DNA of 64,000 bases from Oidiodendron maius Zn (GCA_000827325.1 KN832870.1:3720001-3784000), one strand, 5' to 3'. Counted from the stretch's first letter, positions 12,132 to 25,070 are shown. Notes: a model not told the origin generated them from the letters alone. Program-made: numbers and translations.

Positions 12132-13295
12132 ATGTCCACTACGACTCAAACCAAACAGCGGGGCAAAGCAGCCTTCGACAAAGGATGGGCTGCATTTGAA
12201 CGACTCGGTGGCCCAGTTAATAGACTCAGCAATAAACTAGGATGTGAGGCATTCTGCCCCATGGCCCTAGGCCACGAATGCGACAAAGCCGCGCGCATTT
12301 TGAAGTCATTCTGCGGTTCGTGTTCTATCCCTCCCACTTCCCAACTCGGCCCCATGGAGGAGAGCAGCATCTAACATGAATTCGCAGAAGAGGGCTTCTA
12401 CACTGAAGAGTATAGCCACCCTGGCTCAGCTCCTGGACCAAGGATTAAACCTAAAGTCCTAGTCAAGATCCCACAGAGAGTGATCCAGAACTGCGTCGGC
12501 CTAGCCATCTTCACTGTCATGCGAACGGGGATGTGGATCTCTGGGGCGGGCGGGTCCGGCATTCTTATCGCTCGGAAAGAAGATGGATCGTGGTCTCCCC
12601 CCTCTGGGTTGCTCGTACACACTCTGGGTGTGGGATTTATGGCCGGCATCGACATCTACGACTGCGTTGTCGTGATCAACAACCATCAAGCGCTGGAGGC
12701 GTTCTCTAAAGTGAGAGTTTCTCTCGGCGGGGAGCTCTCCATGGTTGCCGGGCCGGTCGGAGTAGGTGGGATTTTGGAGAGCGAGGTCATGAAAGACAGG
12801 AGGCCGGTCTTCAGCTATGTGAAGAGCAGAGGCCTATATGCTGGGTTACAACTGGATGGGACTGTGATTGTGGAGAGGAATGATGAGAACGCGAGGTTTT
12901 ATGGAGAGAGACTTCCCATTGGGGAGATTTTAAGGGGAAATGTGAGGATGGTCCCACAGGAGACGAGGGCGTTGATGCGGGTTCTGAGTCAAGTGGGTCA
13001 AAGAACGAATGGACTGCCGCAAAGGAATGTGGCTGTTGTGAATGCGACTGAGCTTACGACGGAAGAGGCGCGAGAATTCCCGCCTCCGAATTATGAGCAG
13101 TCGGTATCAGCCAACTCACTATACTGTGCGTCATCGCCGACAAAGTCTGAGATGCCATTTGAGATATATACGCCACAGTCCCCCTCTCAAAAGTCCGTGG
13201 AAGCTTCATTTTCACCTCCTCTACCACCCAGACCAACAAGCTTTAAAGAAGATTGTGAGAAGAGTAAATTGTGTGAATGGGAGAATCGAAGTTAA
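12132..13295 (+). CDS. SYLF-domain (Ysc84-like) protein
   Basis: Two exons, 12132-12315 and 12388-13295 (72-bp intron, junction completes a Glu codon), giving 363 aa. The SYLF domain spans roughly residues 50-295: KAARILKSF at its start, then VIQNCVGLAIFTVMRTG, a Gly-rich SGAGGSGILIARK segment, GVGFMAGIDIYDCVV and FSYVKSRGLYAGLQLDG. In yeast Ysc84/Lsb3 and animal SH3YL1 this domain binds phosphoinositides and actin at endocytic sites. The SH3 domain of Ysc84 is absent; the C-terminal 70 residues are low-complexity and end with a Pro-rich FSPPLPPRPTSF that could itself bind SH3 domains. The start ATG lies 30 bp after an upstream stop. Family assignment is firm; an endocytic role is inferred. 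Confidence 0.9.
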
Positions 13296-13704
13296 AGGAT
13301 TGAAGTGAGGTAACTGTATTATAGACATCCTCTCATTTTGGACATAATTTGCTCTTTGCGTACTAGATTATTAGATTTATTGAATCCTATTTCAACTTTC
13401 AAAGAATCTACAGCTATGCTATCATGACGAATCCTAATCAAAAACACAATTGAATGAGGGGAATGACTTGATATCCGCCCATCCATCCACTGACCCAATA
13501 CGCGGCGCTGTGCATGTAAAGATGTTCAAGTCCAAAAAATTCAAATCGCAGGACACATTTCCAGGAAACAAAGGAGAGACGATCAAGGGGGTATATCAGT
13601 CTATCTAAACGGCATTATTGCATGCAAAATTTCCGTACCATTCTCGCGCAGTATAATGCGCATCAAACGATCAACAAATGAAGTCTCTGTAGTTGTGACA
13701 GTTG
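13296..13704. other. Convergent intergenic region
   Basis: 409 bp between the ends of the SYLF gene and the giant coiled-coil gene. Only 3' UTRs and terminators are expected; nothing else seen. Confidence 0.5.
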
Positions 13705-16700
13705 TCACCTAAGGTTACCTCCATATATGGAGTTATCGTCCCCGTCTGCATCATCGTCGAAAAACCCAGCATCCGATGCGAGCTCGCCAATCTCTGTCGG
13801 ATGTGCGTCGGCGTCGTAACTGCTCTTCCTCATCATCGGTGGTGTGGAGGGCGCTGCTGAGCTCCCACCACTAGTATTTCTCTTAGGGCTGCCGCGCATC
13901 GGAAGTTTCTCCCTTGCTCTGGGTGTCATGTTTCTCGGCCGATTAGCCAACTGTGCGCTCGAGAATCGCTGACCAGTTGAACCAAAAGCGGTTGGCTGAT
14001 GACTGGAAGGAGTCCTCAGCGAGCTTGCTGGTGGCGTCAATAATCCCGCCAGAAATCCCTGCGATCCTGGGCTGTTATTCCGACGGGGTGTCCCGGCTTC
14101 AGAAAGATTGGAGTCGGCGCGAGTCTTCCGCCAGTTTCCCCAAGCAGCGGCAAGAGGCCCAACTGCCTGCGCTACCCTCGGTGTTGCAGCATCTCTTAGG
14201 CTAGCCGCAATATTCGGCAAGTTGAGGGCAGAGCCGCCGTTCATAGCCCTTTCTCGTTCTTGTTCTTCCATTTGGAGGTTCGCCCTCAACCTTATGGCCG
14301 CATCCTTTACCTGCTCCGCATCATAGTTCTCAGACTCTAAACTTGCGACCAGTTCTGTAAGGTCCGATTTTCGGACAGCAAGAAGCTCGCGGAGCCAGAG
14401 GATCTCGTCATCCCGTTTCTGGATCTTGACACCAGATTCAGGGTCGAGAGAGGCAATAGTAGCTTCCAGCTTCTCAATGGATTGCTCGCGATCTTGGAGT
14501 TGTTCTTGGAGAACCATGATAGATTCTCTCAAGGCTTGCGGCGAGATCTTTTCTGGCAGGGCCATTGCCTTTGCAACGGTGACCTGAGATGCGGCTTGAG
14601 CGGATGCATTGCTTGCTGACCGAGAAACTTTCGCATGTGCGGCAGCCGCATTTGCTGCTGCCTTAGCGACCTCTAATCTCTCTTCCAGATGAGCAACACG
14701 CTCCTGAAGATGCTCCGTCTTGGACGAGCTTAGGCTCAATCGCTCCAACAGGTGCTGTTCTGATCTTTGGGCATCTTCAAGAGTGTTATTGATCCGCCTC
14801 TCGTAGTTCGTCTGCATATCCTCAATCTCATTCTCATGCTTCCGCTGGAGATCTTCCAAGCTCTTTGCCGTGGAATTATTGGCCTCCTCGAGGAGCATAT
14901 CATGCTTCTGAGATGCGGTATCGGCATCTAACCTGACAGAGTCAAGTTCGGCCCGGACACGATTAAGCTGAGACTCTAGATCCTCCCGGACAACGTTGAC
15001 ATGGTTATTTGCAGATTCGACTTCGGCTTGCATATAATTTCTCGTCCGCTGCAGCTCACTTAAACTGCTCTCCCGCGCTTCCTCGAACTCACGTTCATAT
15101 CGCATGGCATCCTTGTGCGCTAGGTGATTCTCTTCCCTTAGCTCAGCCACAAGAGCCTCAAGTCGCTTGCATTCTGTCACCGCACGCATGCCTCCCTTCT
15201 CTCCATCCTCGAGTCTTTCGATCTCCATCTGGAATCGTTCACGGGTCCGGGCTTCGGCCTGGAGTTTCGCTTCGAGGACCTCTTGGCGGGCAAGCAATTC
15301 GGCTTCTTTCTTAACATGCTGGGCGTTCTCATGAGCCATTTCGCGGGCGGCTTGCGCCATGTCCTCCTGCAGCCTGGTTAACATCCCCCTCATCCCCTCG
15401 CGGACTCGGATACTTTCCTCCATCTGAGTCCTCAAGGCCTCCATCTTCATTCTCAGTTGCTTGTTCTCCTCATTCGCTTGTTCCGCGTCTTCACTGTATC
15501 TGTTGACAGTTTCCAGGGACCGTTCAGCTTTCATCTGCCATTGTTGAGCATCCTGTCGAGCGTCTCGGAGATCAGATTCTATGACAGAGATTCGATTTTG
15601 TAAGTCATTCTGAGTCTTGGTGGCATTGCCTTGCGCAGCTTCCAGGAGGGCCATCTTCATTGAAGTCTTTGCTCGCAATTCTTCCGCAGCTCTTACCTTG
15701 CTATCGCTCTCATCAACGATAGCGCGAATTCTCACTTCCCTCTCATCCATAGCCTCCCGCAGTCTAGTCTCTTCTTCAGACGAGATCCGCAAGAGTCTTT
15801 GAATCTCAGCGAGTCGATCTTCGGCAGCTCGTCGGTTGACTATCTCATCTTCGACATTGATCTGGGCGCGACCAAGCCTCTCCTCAAGGTCCATGATTCT
15901 AGACTTGAACTCGGCCTCGGCAACCATTGTCGCTTCCTGATTGACTTCACGAAGACGGGTCTCTTCTTCTGACGAAACGCGCAGTTGTCGTTGTGTCTCG
16001 GCAAGCTCTTCCTCGACGGTTCGACGGTTCCGGATCTCATCTTCAGTGGCTGCGTCTGCTCGTCGAAGTCTTTCTTCAAGATCCGTAATACGGGATTGAT
16101 ACTCAGCTTCCTTGACTGCAGTAGCTTCTTTCGCTGTAGCAGAGTCATCGGGCTTTGGAGTTGGCATACGTTTCTCAACAGCCTCTTCTACGATGTTCCT
16201 CAGGTCCTCTCCGCGGAGGTCAAGGCGCATAGATTGTCCAAACTGCTCCTTCATTTCTTCTAGTTTCTGGATAACAGTGGCAGAAGAATCAGGCAAATTA
16301 GTTGGAGGAGCAGTCTCCGCTGTCTGGGGTCTCGATTGGTGAGCAGCCAGGGCCTCGTTAATGATTGACCTGATCTTCTCCATCTTCTTGTCTCGCCTAG
16401 GGCTGAGCGAACGTCGAGGAGGCCCATCCTCTTCATCGTCCTCGTCATCAGCATCACTGAGCGCACCGGAGATACTCCGTGTACCCCGTCGACTGGATGG
16501 AGCTCGAGCAGCCATCATCTCAATAGAAAGTTGGATGGTCTCCAAGGCCTTCTCGAGTGGGTTGAGACGTTGATCAAGCAGGCCGCCAACAAGCTCGTTA
16601 ACATGGCTGTCGAAAAAGCGTGCTCGGGGTTGCAGCTTGGCCTCTTCGGTCTCACTCAGGACATCATCCCAATCACTAGCAGGCTGACTGTTTGCAGGGT

Positions 16701-19700
16701 TAAGGTGATGTATAGGGGACTCGAAATCACCGATGACGAAAGGATCATCAGCCTCCCTAGAGAAAATCCTATGTGGGATTTTCTCGCTCGGTAGAGCATG
16801 GAATCGTCCAGGGCTGGGACTCGGTGCATCGCTACGCATATGGGTTTGTGGCTGCAGGCGGATAGGGGAGGATTTGTCCGGTTCTGGTATCTGGATACGT
16901 CTAGTCGGGCTTGGTTGGTGCCATTTAACATCGGCTACAGGAGGTGTCGGTTCCATCTCTGTCTCATTAAGATGGCGCATGACGGCGTCGATTTCCTCAA
17001 ATGTCGGCTCACGCTGTGGGGTCTCATCTTGACCATTATCAAACGTAGACGGGCTTTCCGGTCTAGGGAGCGACTCCTGGAACATGGGCTGCTCTTCTGG
17101 CTCTAGAGGTGGCACTTCTGGATCGGCAGTAGGAGGGGTTGGGCTTCTGGCAAATCTTGAAGAAGCCAATCCTCCAGTCTGCGGGAGAGTCGAAGAAGCG
17201 GCTGGTGCAGGTTCAGCAGTAGGCGCAGGTACAGGTTGGCTTTCTTGGGTCGGCAGGTTTTGATCTTGCTGGTCAAAGGTGAAGGTAAATGCCCCAGGAC
17301 GGAACTCGAACGGTTTCGCAGTAGCTGATAGAGAGTTCTTCTTGTGAGCTTTCTTCGGCGGATCCTCCGTTTTCTCTTCCTTGTTGTGAGTCTCCACGAC
17401 AGGTGTGGGCTTTTCATCTGATGACGCTCCATAGTAGCCGTAGCTGGGGAGGCCAGATTTGTACCTACGCGATGTAAGAGATCTTGAGGCGTTGAATTCC
17501 TCTGCTTGCTTCTGCTGTTTGAATTCAAAAGGAGAGAGGTCCTTTCCCGTTCCTTCTTGCGATTCTGATGTGGGATTTCGGGAGTGAGACTTAGGTGGGA
17601 TCTCTGGAGCGGTGGCTTGGCCATCGCTACCCGGTACAGAGTTCTCTTTGTCAGCTTGGGTTGCTGCTGCGGATTGGTTCGCCTTTGGTGACGATTGCTC
17701 TCGAGGTGTCTCGCCCAGGGGCATGCTCGGGGAGAACAATGGCACAGTATCACCATCATCTTTGTCTCCTCGTACTCTCTTAATACGCCCTTCGCCTTGG
17801 GTAATCCGGCCATCCTTGTCCTCCACCGGTTCCTCAGTCATACCTTCCGAAGGTCTACTCTCTGGACGTACAATTGGAATGGCTTTCGATGTCTTGCTTG
17901 GTTTCGAAATGCCTAAGCTGCTCAGATCGAGATTACCAAAAATAGGTGCCTCGTTGCCAGAGGTAGCGCTTCCTACAGAGGCCGAGAAGTTCATTGGAGT
18001 AAACGCTGGCGCATCAGGTCTGAATGTTGGCCCCGATGCAGAGAAACTAAATTCGCTATTGCCAGGTGTGAATGCCGGAGCAGCGACGTTGATTTTGCTA
18101 CCACTGCCAATGGATCGGTTGCTAAAATGGCTGGAGGTTGCAGACATTGGAGCAAAGGATTGGAAAGTATTAACAGTATATGGGTTGAAGCTGAATTGAT
18201 TTGACTTGAACGCACTCGTAGGATCGAACTTAAACTCCTTCGCACCTACGTTAAGCTTGGAAGTGGATGATTTCTGAGAATGGGCAGCAGGTTGGATAAT
18301 GTTGTTTTCAGCCTTGCTCGCGTAGTCGGCCCATGGATTGCTTGAGATAGACATGGCTCGGGCGTGTCCGTTGGCAGATAACTCAGGGATAGGGGTACCC
18401 AGATTACTCGGGTTGGTCTCAACATCTGACAAATGCTTTGAAGTATCGGTGCTTTTGAGAAACTCGGACTTTGACTCCGCAGCACTTGATGTATCCTCAC
18501 TGTCTTGGAAAGGCCTTTGGGACAGGGAATGGCCTCGACTATGGGGCTGAGGGTGATGAAGAATGGGACCATTATCTTCCGAAGAATCGTCGACATTCCC
18601 ATCAGACTCTGTCGTGATATCCTCCGAATCCGCAATAGCAAATCTAGACGCCGAAAGCCCGCCACCACTAACAGGGGTCCTATTTCGGACCTTGAGAGTC
18701 GGTTTCTGCTCAAATTTATCATCTTCGTCCTTTTCAGAATGTGGGCTATAATCATCGTGTTCAAGCTGCTGTTTAATTTGCTGCTCGAGGTGATACTCCG
18801 CATCGTCGATTTCCTCCTGTAGACTTGCGCTTGGGTTGAGCTTGATCTGTCTAGCCTCGGGTGTTTTGGACGGGCTCTTGGATGCGGTTTCCTCGACCTC
18901 GGTGACTTCCGGCAAGCGTGGAGACGCTCTCGTGCCAATTTGTAAGTGCTGTTGCTGAAGTAGCTGGTTTTGTAAGAGCTGCTGCCTTTGCTGCATCTGG
19001 GACGCGACGTCTTGCTGGAAGTAATTTTCTTGGGCGAAAGTCGGGCTAGGCGATATGATTGGACCAAGATGTTGCAGAGACGGCGAGCCTCCTCTCGCGG
19101 CATTTTGTTGCAGAAGGAGTTGCTGCGGTGACCACATACCAGGAGAAGGCTGTTGGGGAAATTGAAATGGCGATCCAAAGGGATGCTCGCCAGCAGCGAA
19201 GGAGATAGACTGTCTTTGGTTGTACTTCCCCTGGATTTGCGAATGCAGAGAGGCTGGCGAAGCAATGGATCCGGGATTGGAGCTTTGGCTCGTTGACAGA
19301 CCCGCAGCGGGTACCAAGGCAGGGGAGAAAGGATTTGGGTGATTTGCATGACTACTGGCCGCTGATGACGAGGGTAGCGGTGGCGAGAAAGGCAGCGGCG
19401 GATATTGCTGGACTGAAGGCTTGCGACTCATAGTAGAGGTGACGGGCGACACCGCAGGCTCTTCATCGCCAATTGTCACTCCGAGTGCGCGTAGTTTTGC
19501 CTCGGCCAGTTCTTGGACGTAGGCATCCCATGCTATAGGATAATAGTAAGCATTTCGGAACACATGAAAGCGTGCAGCGGAGTTGAATATACTTGGGGAC
19601 CTCACCTTTTCTATCCGGGATGCTCACCCGGAAGGACCCTTCTTGTCTGCTACGTTCCATATCAGACGAAAGGGGCCAGACACTCTTACTTTGGCCCTGA

Positions 19701-20877
19701 CTGCCCTCTCCTTCAACCACTTCGCCCTCGCCCAGGTTGAATCCTGCGATGTTGTAGCCCTCATCCTCCCATTTCGCTAGCATTGCTCGCACCTCTGGTT
19801 CGGTCATGGGTGCCGGGGCCTTGCCCTTCTGTCCGCGCTCATCGTCCCACGGTAATAGGACCATGATATTCTTGCCTTTCCATGGTACCTTTTTCTTCAG
19901 TCGCGGGGCAGCAGGGTCTGGAGAGGGGGCGATGGTGGGCATTGGTGCTGGCTGGATGTTCTGAATTGAGCGTTCTTCGGCGCGCCATTCGGGGAGCTCC
20001 TTGGGCGGCACGGGGGGGGCACCGTCTTCGTCTTGCGGTGCTGAGTTCCCATTCCCCATTTTTACACCAGTTTCACCATGCTCGTCCTTTGTGGACATTG
20101 TTGGCCGTGCCGAGTCAGAGTATTCCGCTTGCGTGAGGGTCGCGGTGCTGTTCTTCCTCTGACCGCGCTTCTCGGCCTGGACCCGTCTCTTCTCTCTCGA
20201 GCGGAGCAAGTCTTTCAGGGTCGGGGTCTTCGGGTCAGGGTCTTGCTCCGGCCCGTCCTCGTCGCCTGAGATGGAACCGCTCAGTGAAGAGTGCTCGCTA
20301 TCTCCAGGCCCGTCACTGAGCCAATTGTTGCGCTCTGCTGATTCGCCTCCTGTGTGCTGGCGAATCCAATCCTCTGTCAAGCCTTGCGCTGGCCGTCGTG
20401 CTCGATTCGCAAGGACGGCGGCACTGATGAGCCCGTCGTTCGAGACGAAATCAGGATCCGTCTGAGTCGGCGCGAACGTGGGCGCGGGTCGTAGGAAAGG
20501 CGTGTGGAACTCGAGGTGACGTATGGGCGACTCGTCAGATGGGTCGCTGCTTAGCACCTGTCTGCGGGAGTTCGACCTTGGAAATGCGGTTGATGGCAAG
20601 TGCTGGTATGGGGATCCCCAGCTGGCCGTGTAGTACTGACTGCTGTCGGTGTTGGCTGCTGCAATCGGCGAGGCAGGCGTGTTCAAGCTCTCAAGCGTCC
20701 GGCCGTTGAATGTCGGCGCTGGGAGAGGAGGAAGAACCGGCGAAGAGCCTCCTTCGGCAGTTGAGGTGCTGGAGAAGGCGGGCGACCCGGGCTGCTGCTG
20801 CGATGCTGGGAAGTCCTCGAATCCGTCCTCTGCGGCCGCAGCAGGAGGAGGCGATGAAGGCAGGGAAGGAATTGTTG
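13705..20877 (-). CDS. Giant disordered/coiled-coil protein with PAM2-like motifs (5' exon unresolved)
   Basis: Two main exons, 19606-20877 and 13705-19532 (73-bp intron), encode about 2,366 codons. The frame at 20877 opens from a good acceptor (a pyrimidine-rich tract ending ccag), so at least one short upstream exon with the ATG is missing from this model. Homologues are often labelled myosin class II heavy chain, but there is no motor domain. An N-terminal block near residue 300 reads KNIMVLLPWDDERG. Residues about 400-1,570 are disordered, with Gln/Pro/Ser tracts. Four PAM2-like motifs occur near residues 850, 907, 930 and 1160; the best is SKINVAAPAFTP at 18062-18099. A long coiled coil runs about 1,575-2,185, followed by WGNW and a Ser/Pro-rich tail. 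This layout resembles endosome-linked adaptors such as Upa2 (multi-PAM2) or PxdA (hyphal peroxisome hitchhiking). Gene reality is sure; the adaptor role is a hypothesis. Confidence 0.85.
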
Positions 20878-23816
20878 CTGGAAGAGTTCAAAAATGTCAA
20901 ATCAGTCAGGGTTCCTTGAGCGCGTCATCCGTCAGCCGGCATCCAGCTGCCACTCACCTCACGAACGACCACGCAGACGCTCGTCCAGCCGTCTGCTACG
21001 TGGTCTCTGGCCTTCCCAACACGACTCAAGCTTCTCAGGGGGCGTTGCAGGCGTCGAGGCTCACGGTGCGATCGCGAGATGACGCGTGGAGAATTATTAT
21101 TTCGAGGGGAACAGTCGGCTCGTCGGCGAATTAAAGGAGTGACAGACGGCAACGCGAAGAAGCAGAAGCAGGAGACAGCGACATCAGATCAAACGGGCGG
21201 CGGGCGAGGACGAAGGCATACAGTCGGACTTCATGTATGCGAGCAACCTCCTGGCGCAGGTGGACAGAGAGTTGAGGGTTGGGATGTGGAGAGAGAGAGA
21301 GAGGAAAGAAGATGTGGAAGGATAGAAAGTACGTGGTCGTAGTGAAAAGGGGACTTTTTTTCGCCCCGGGGGATCGTGGAAATTGCTTCGCATCCAAGCA
21401 CCACGCGATTGCGGGTCTGTGTGCTTTCAACGCGGATATTATGGGGGACGATGAGCAGAACCCGCGCATAAAGGAGAGAAATTAAAGGCCAATATACGAA
21501 AGGAGAGATCGGAAGAAGAAATTATACGCATATGTCTCTTGCGCGGTGGATTGGGACAGGTCATTACGGCACCGCGTTCCTGACTTGCGACGGGCCCCAT
21601 GAAAGGGACGGACCGAAGAATAGTCTCCATGAGCAGAGAAGATGCTGGGGAAGGAGGCAAGAGGCGACGTCTACGGGTTTATATTGCTACAAAGTCACTA
21701 TGCTGGCGTGTCCATTGCCAGACTGAACCCTTTTTTCCCAGGGTCCAGGGCTTATTCAAGACTCTGTCTGTCATCTTTCGCGCACTTGTCTCAAATCATC
21801 TTTCGACTGGTGGCGATAGTACTGGTCACGTGAATGCTGTCTACCCGATGTCACCTGATACTAATCGTGCAGTAGTGTTATGTAAGCACAGCCAATCGCC
21901 AACGGCAATCCGTTTGCGGGGCCAATGCAAAGTATGACATAGCCAGGAACAGAGAGAGAAGAGGTACCCAACATTGCCGTACATATAAGGAAGATGCGAC
22001 AGTCTATGTTATGTCCCGAGTCTCTAATAAATGGTCCACTACGCATTACTTCAGCCTTTCCAAAGCGGATTCCCAGTGTACAGTAGGCATTTCCGACGAA
22101 AGCATGATGACAATATTGCTGGACGGCTATGAGAGTATTCTGCCAATGACAGGGCCACAGACAGGAGCATGGTAAGATAATGGGACCAATACAGCGAAGG
22201 AAATGAGGTGGTGTTGTAGATAAAGTGACACGTAACACAGCGCGAAGTCCAGAATTGACCGTCTGGATCGATGTTGAGGCGTCGTCTTCGTGGAACAGAG
22301 GGGGCCGGGTGGTGATATTTTCTAGTTGACGTATAGTGCAGTGATCTAGTAGTATAGCGGGGTATAGCTAATGACTTTTGGTCTTGTACGGCTTCAAAGA
22401 GCCTTATAACTCCGTAGAGACAGTACCTGTCATGTCAGAGAATATTCAAGAGCAGCAGCCAACTAACCTGTATCTGTGCAGTTATTTTAATCGGGGAAGG
22501 GACGGATATCAGATCAGGTCAGCTTAAGCATCCACTCACCACTTGTGAAGGAGAGGTGCCAGCCGAGCCGTAGCGTCTTGTGTAGAAAGGTCCACATCCT
22601 ACTGTACACACTGTGGATCTGTGCATGAAGAATGCCACCACACCAAAACATTCGACATGCAACAAATCCCACCGCATCATTCCTCTTCCAGCGCATCTCA
22701 GGTCTGACCACCGCATCTTGTGCTCTCCTTCTCAGTCGGGTGGAATACAATATTTTGACTAGGGGTAAATCGCTCGCCATCGCGATCTTAAGTGCGCGTC
22801 ACGGAATACAATGTCCACCTGAGATTTGGGGGAAGTTGACTCCATTGAGGAGTGTAAAACTAGACGGGAAGGGTGGCTTTAAATACGTGATTCTAGTGAC
22901 ATAATAGTATCGGTGTATCACTCTGCTCTGCTTACCAGTTCTCAGCTAGGCTCAATCCGGACCGAGCTGTATTTATATGGTTGTGCGCGCTGTATTGAGC
23001 CTTTTCTCCTTAGCTTATTTGTCTTCGTTAATACTGCACCTTTTACCAGCTACTGCCTCCTTCGTGTGGCTTACAGCAGCTAGGCTATCACAGTAAACAC
23101 CAATACTTAAACATTGGGCGCGGCCGACTTTTGTCCAGATTTACAATCAAAACAATATCTTTATGATTCTCTTATTCAAGTTGGATATTATAATAAGCAA
23201 GGTCCTTGGTTAGGCTTTATCCCCTCGACGGCCAGCCACTGCCTCCGCTTAACAGACCTCGTATTTTTATTGGGTACGGGTAACAGGAGTGGTATTACAT
23301 AGGCACTAGCTTGCTAGTTAGTCAATTACCAGTGATTTATTACAGAGTTAGTATCGGATTAATGGATTCTATTGGTGGATACCATTCTAAAGGAGGTCAT
23401 TTAAATGAGTTATTATTAAATTACAGAATCCCTTAAAGCTGAAATCACCGCTGGTCAGGACGGGTTAGACGCGCCTTGCTTTATTAGGATCTAGACCCCG
23501 CGAAATCCAGATACCGAAGCATTCAGGAAAGCAATTCTGTGGACGGTTGTGTGCTATATATGTTTCCATTAAGCATTTACAGAGCTATTGTAGCAGCTTG
23601 GATCTGAATTAATGGCACCGACACTCGGTCTAATGAAATCCTGCGCACATTCTCGAGAATGATGTATGTGCCCGTTCTAATGGCCCAATTGCAACCTTAA
23701 AATAATTAATACCTTCATAATTCCCGAATGGAACTTCCCTTTGGCTTTGTGGCCATGGTGCTCCAAAATTGACGCCGGAAATCGATATGTACGTAATCCG
23801 TCATCTTTCTAAGTGC
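20878..23816. other. Long intergenic region; probable 5' exon and promoter of the coiled-coil gene
   Basis: About 2.9 kb. The left 0.6 kb (to about 21,480) likely holds the 5' exon, UTR and promoter of the coiled-coil gene: 20877 is a splice acceptor, and a strong donor-like gtgagt lies on the minus strand at about 20,950. I could not find an ATG exon that joins in phase with confidence. The remainder has only short open frames. A weak inverted repeat (23328-23455) is treated under findings. Confidence 0.45.
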
Positions 23817-25070
23817 TCATTCGACCGCAGAAGCAGAAGGCTTTGGCGCATATATACGAAACTGCAAGAAGATAATCCCGTCTTCCACCATCGTTCCCAA
23901 AGACCCAATCAGCCAAGGAAGATTGGTGGTCAGATACTCTTTCTCTAAGCTGTGACAAAGGATGCCGATGCCGTAGGTTAGATTTCCCATTAGCGAAAGG
24001 AGGAAAAACAGGAGGGCGAGTCCTTCAAAATGTCAGCTCATCGTTCTACAACGCTCAACAGTCCTGATAAGACTTACCTTCGCAGGATTTTTCTTTATAA
24101 TTCTTAACGATTTGCGGGATTCGTGCACTAGGATTCTCATCATCAGCGTTGAAGAGGCCGAGAGTAGAAACGTGACATTCTTACCCAAGATAACACACAG
24201 CACTGATATACCCTAAAACCTGAGCTCCAACAGCCATCTGGGCGCCGTTGATATCTCCATCTTGCTCAGGCGTCGGTTTCCAGACACCTGCTTGCCAGGC
24301 AATTGCCCATCCAGCGGCGCCGGCGGCCATGATCCCAAGAATCGATACCGTATTTTTCACCCACGGGTTAGTCTCGCCCGGCTCTTCGAAGAACTTGGTA
24401 GCAGAATCTCGCCGCCGGTTCATACTGAGACCCGTGGAGCGACGACGGCGGGAATTTGGAGGAGCAAAAGTATCGCTGCTCCGTCGACGGCTGAGGAGAG
24501 GCGATTGCTCGGACTCTGTGGAGGCCATGGATGCAAGTCGGGCTCTTGTGGCATTAACTTTATTATAGTAGAGACACTGAGAGATGAGAACGAAATCTGC
24601 AAAGCAGAAATACACTGCCACGGCAATGACGGTGGGTACCAGGCCAGCCCAGATTGCTCCTAGAGTCGAGTCAGAACACGTGACCTTCCGTAAAAAATGA
24701 AGACGTTAAAGATGCAAAATTCAAGTGTATGCGAACGAGCTCTGACAGCCAGGAATCGAATGGACAGTTGCATCAAGAGTAGGCTTCCACGTACCAGCGA
24801 GGTTGGTGGCATCCCCGAGGAGCCAGATGGCTAAGAAAGCGAGCGATATCCCATCTGCGCTCCCCGTATTGTAGTTTAGTATGAGTTGGGGCAACTATAA
24901 AGCATCAGCATCATCATAAACTGTATATCTCACTACTGGGATAAGAGACAGACCAGCAGGAAGACCCAAGTTGCCAAGCTGATGCTGCCAAAGACCCCAG
25001 ATAAGGCTTCTTTCGGGGTCAAGTCCAGCGATAAGGACTTCAATATGGCGCTCAAGGCCGAGGACGCCAT
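23817..25070 (-). CDS. PQ-loop vacuolar amino-acid transporter (Ypq/PQLC2-like)
   Basis: Five exons: 24954-25070, 24795-24894, 24185-24659, 24078-24127 and 23817-24022, joining in frame to 315 aa. Two PQ-loop repeats are clear: LPQLILNYNTGSADG (Pro41-Gln42) straddles exon 1/2, and ARIPQIVKNYKEKSCEG (Pro235-Gln236) fills exon 4. About seven membrane segments are visible, with a basic, Ser/Arg-rich loop between the halves (about residues 105-150). Yeast Ypq1-3 and human PQLC2 move cationic amino acids across the vacuolar or lysosomal membrane and work as seven-helix proteins of this size. The ATG at 25070 is the only sensible start. Intron 2 (135 bp) is the longest. Substrate is inferred from the family, not shown by the sequence. 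Confidence 0.92.

Noticed and set aside
18246-19349. 367-codon minus-strand frame inside the coiled-coil gene
   Set aside because: It is a shifted frame of the same low-complexity DNA; the main frame continues unbroken through it with better composition and conserved motifs.
13705-20877. Myosin heavy chain annotation
   Set aside because: No motor domain, P-loop or IQ motif is present; only the coiled coil resembles myosin tails.
21131-21469. 112-codon minus-strand ATG frame upstream of the coiled-coil gene
   Set aside because: It cannot be joined in phase to the 20877 acceptor with a good donor and shows no conserved feature; more likely leader sequence.
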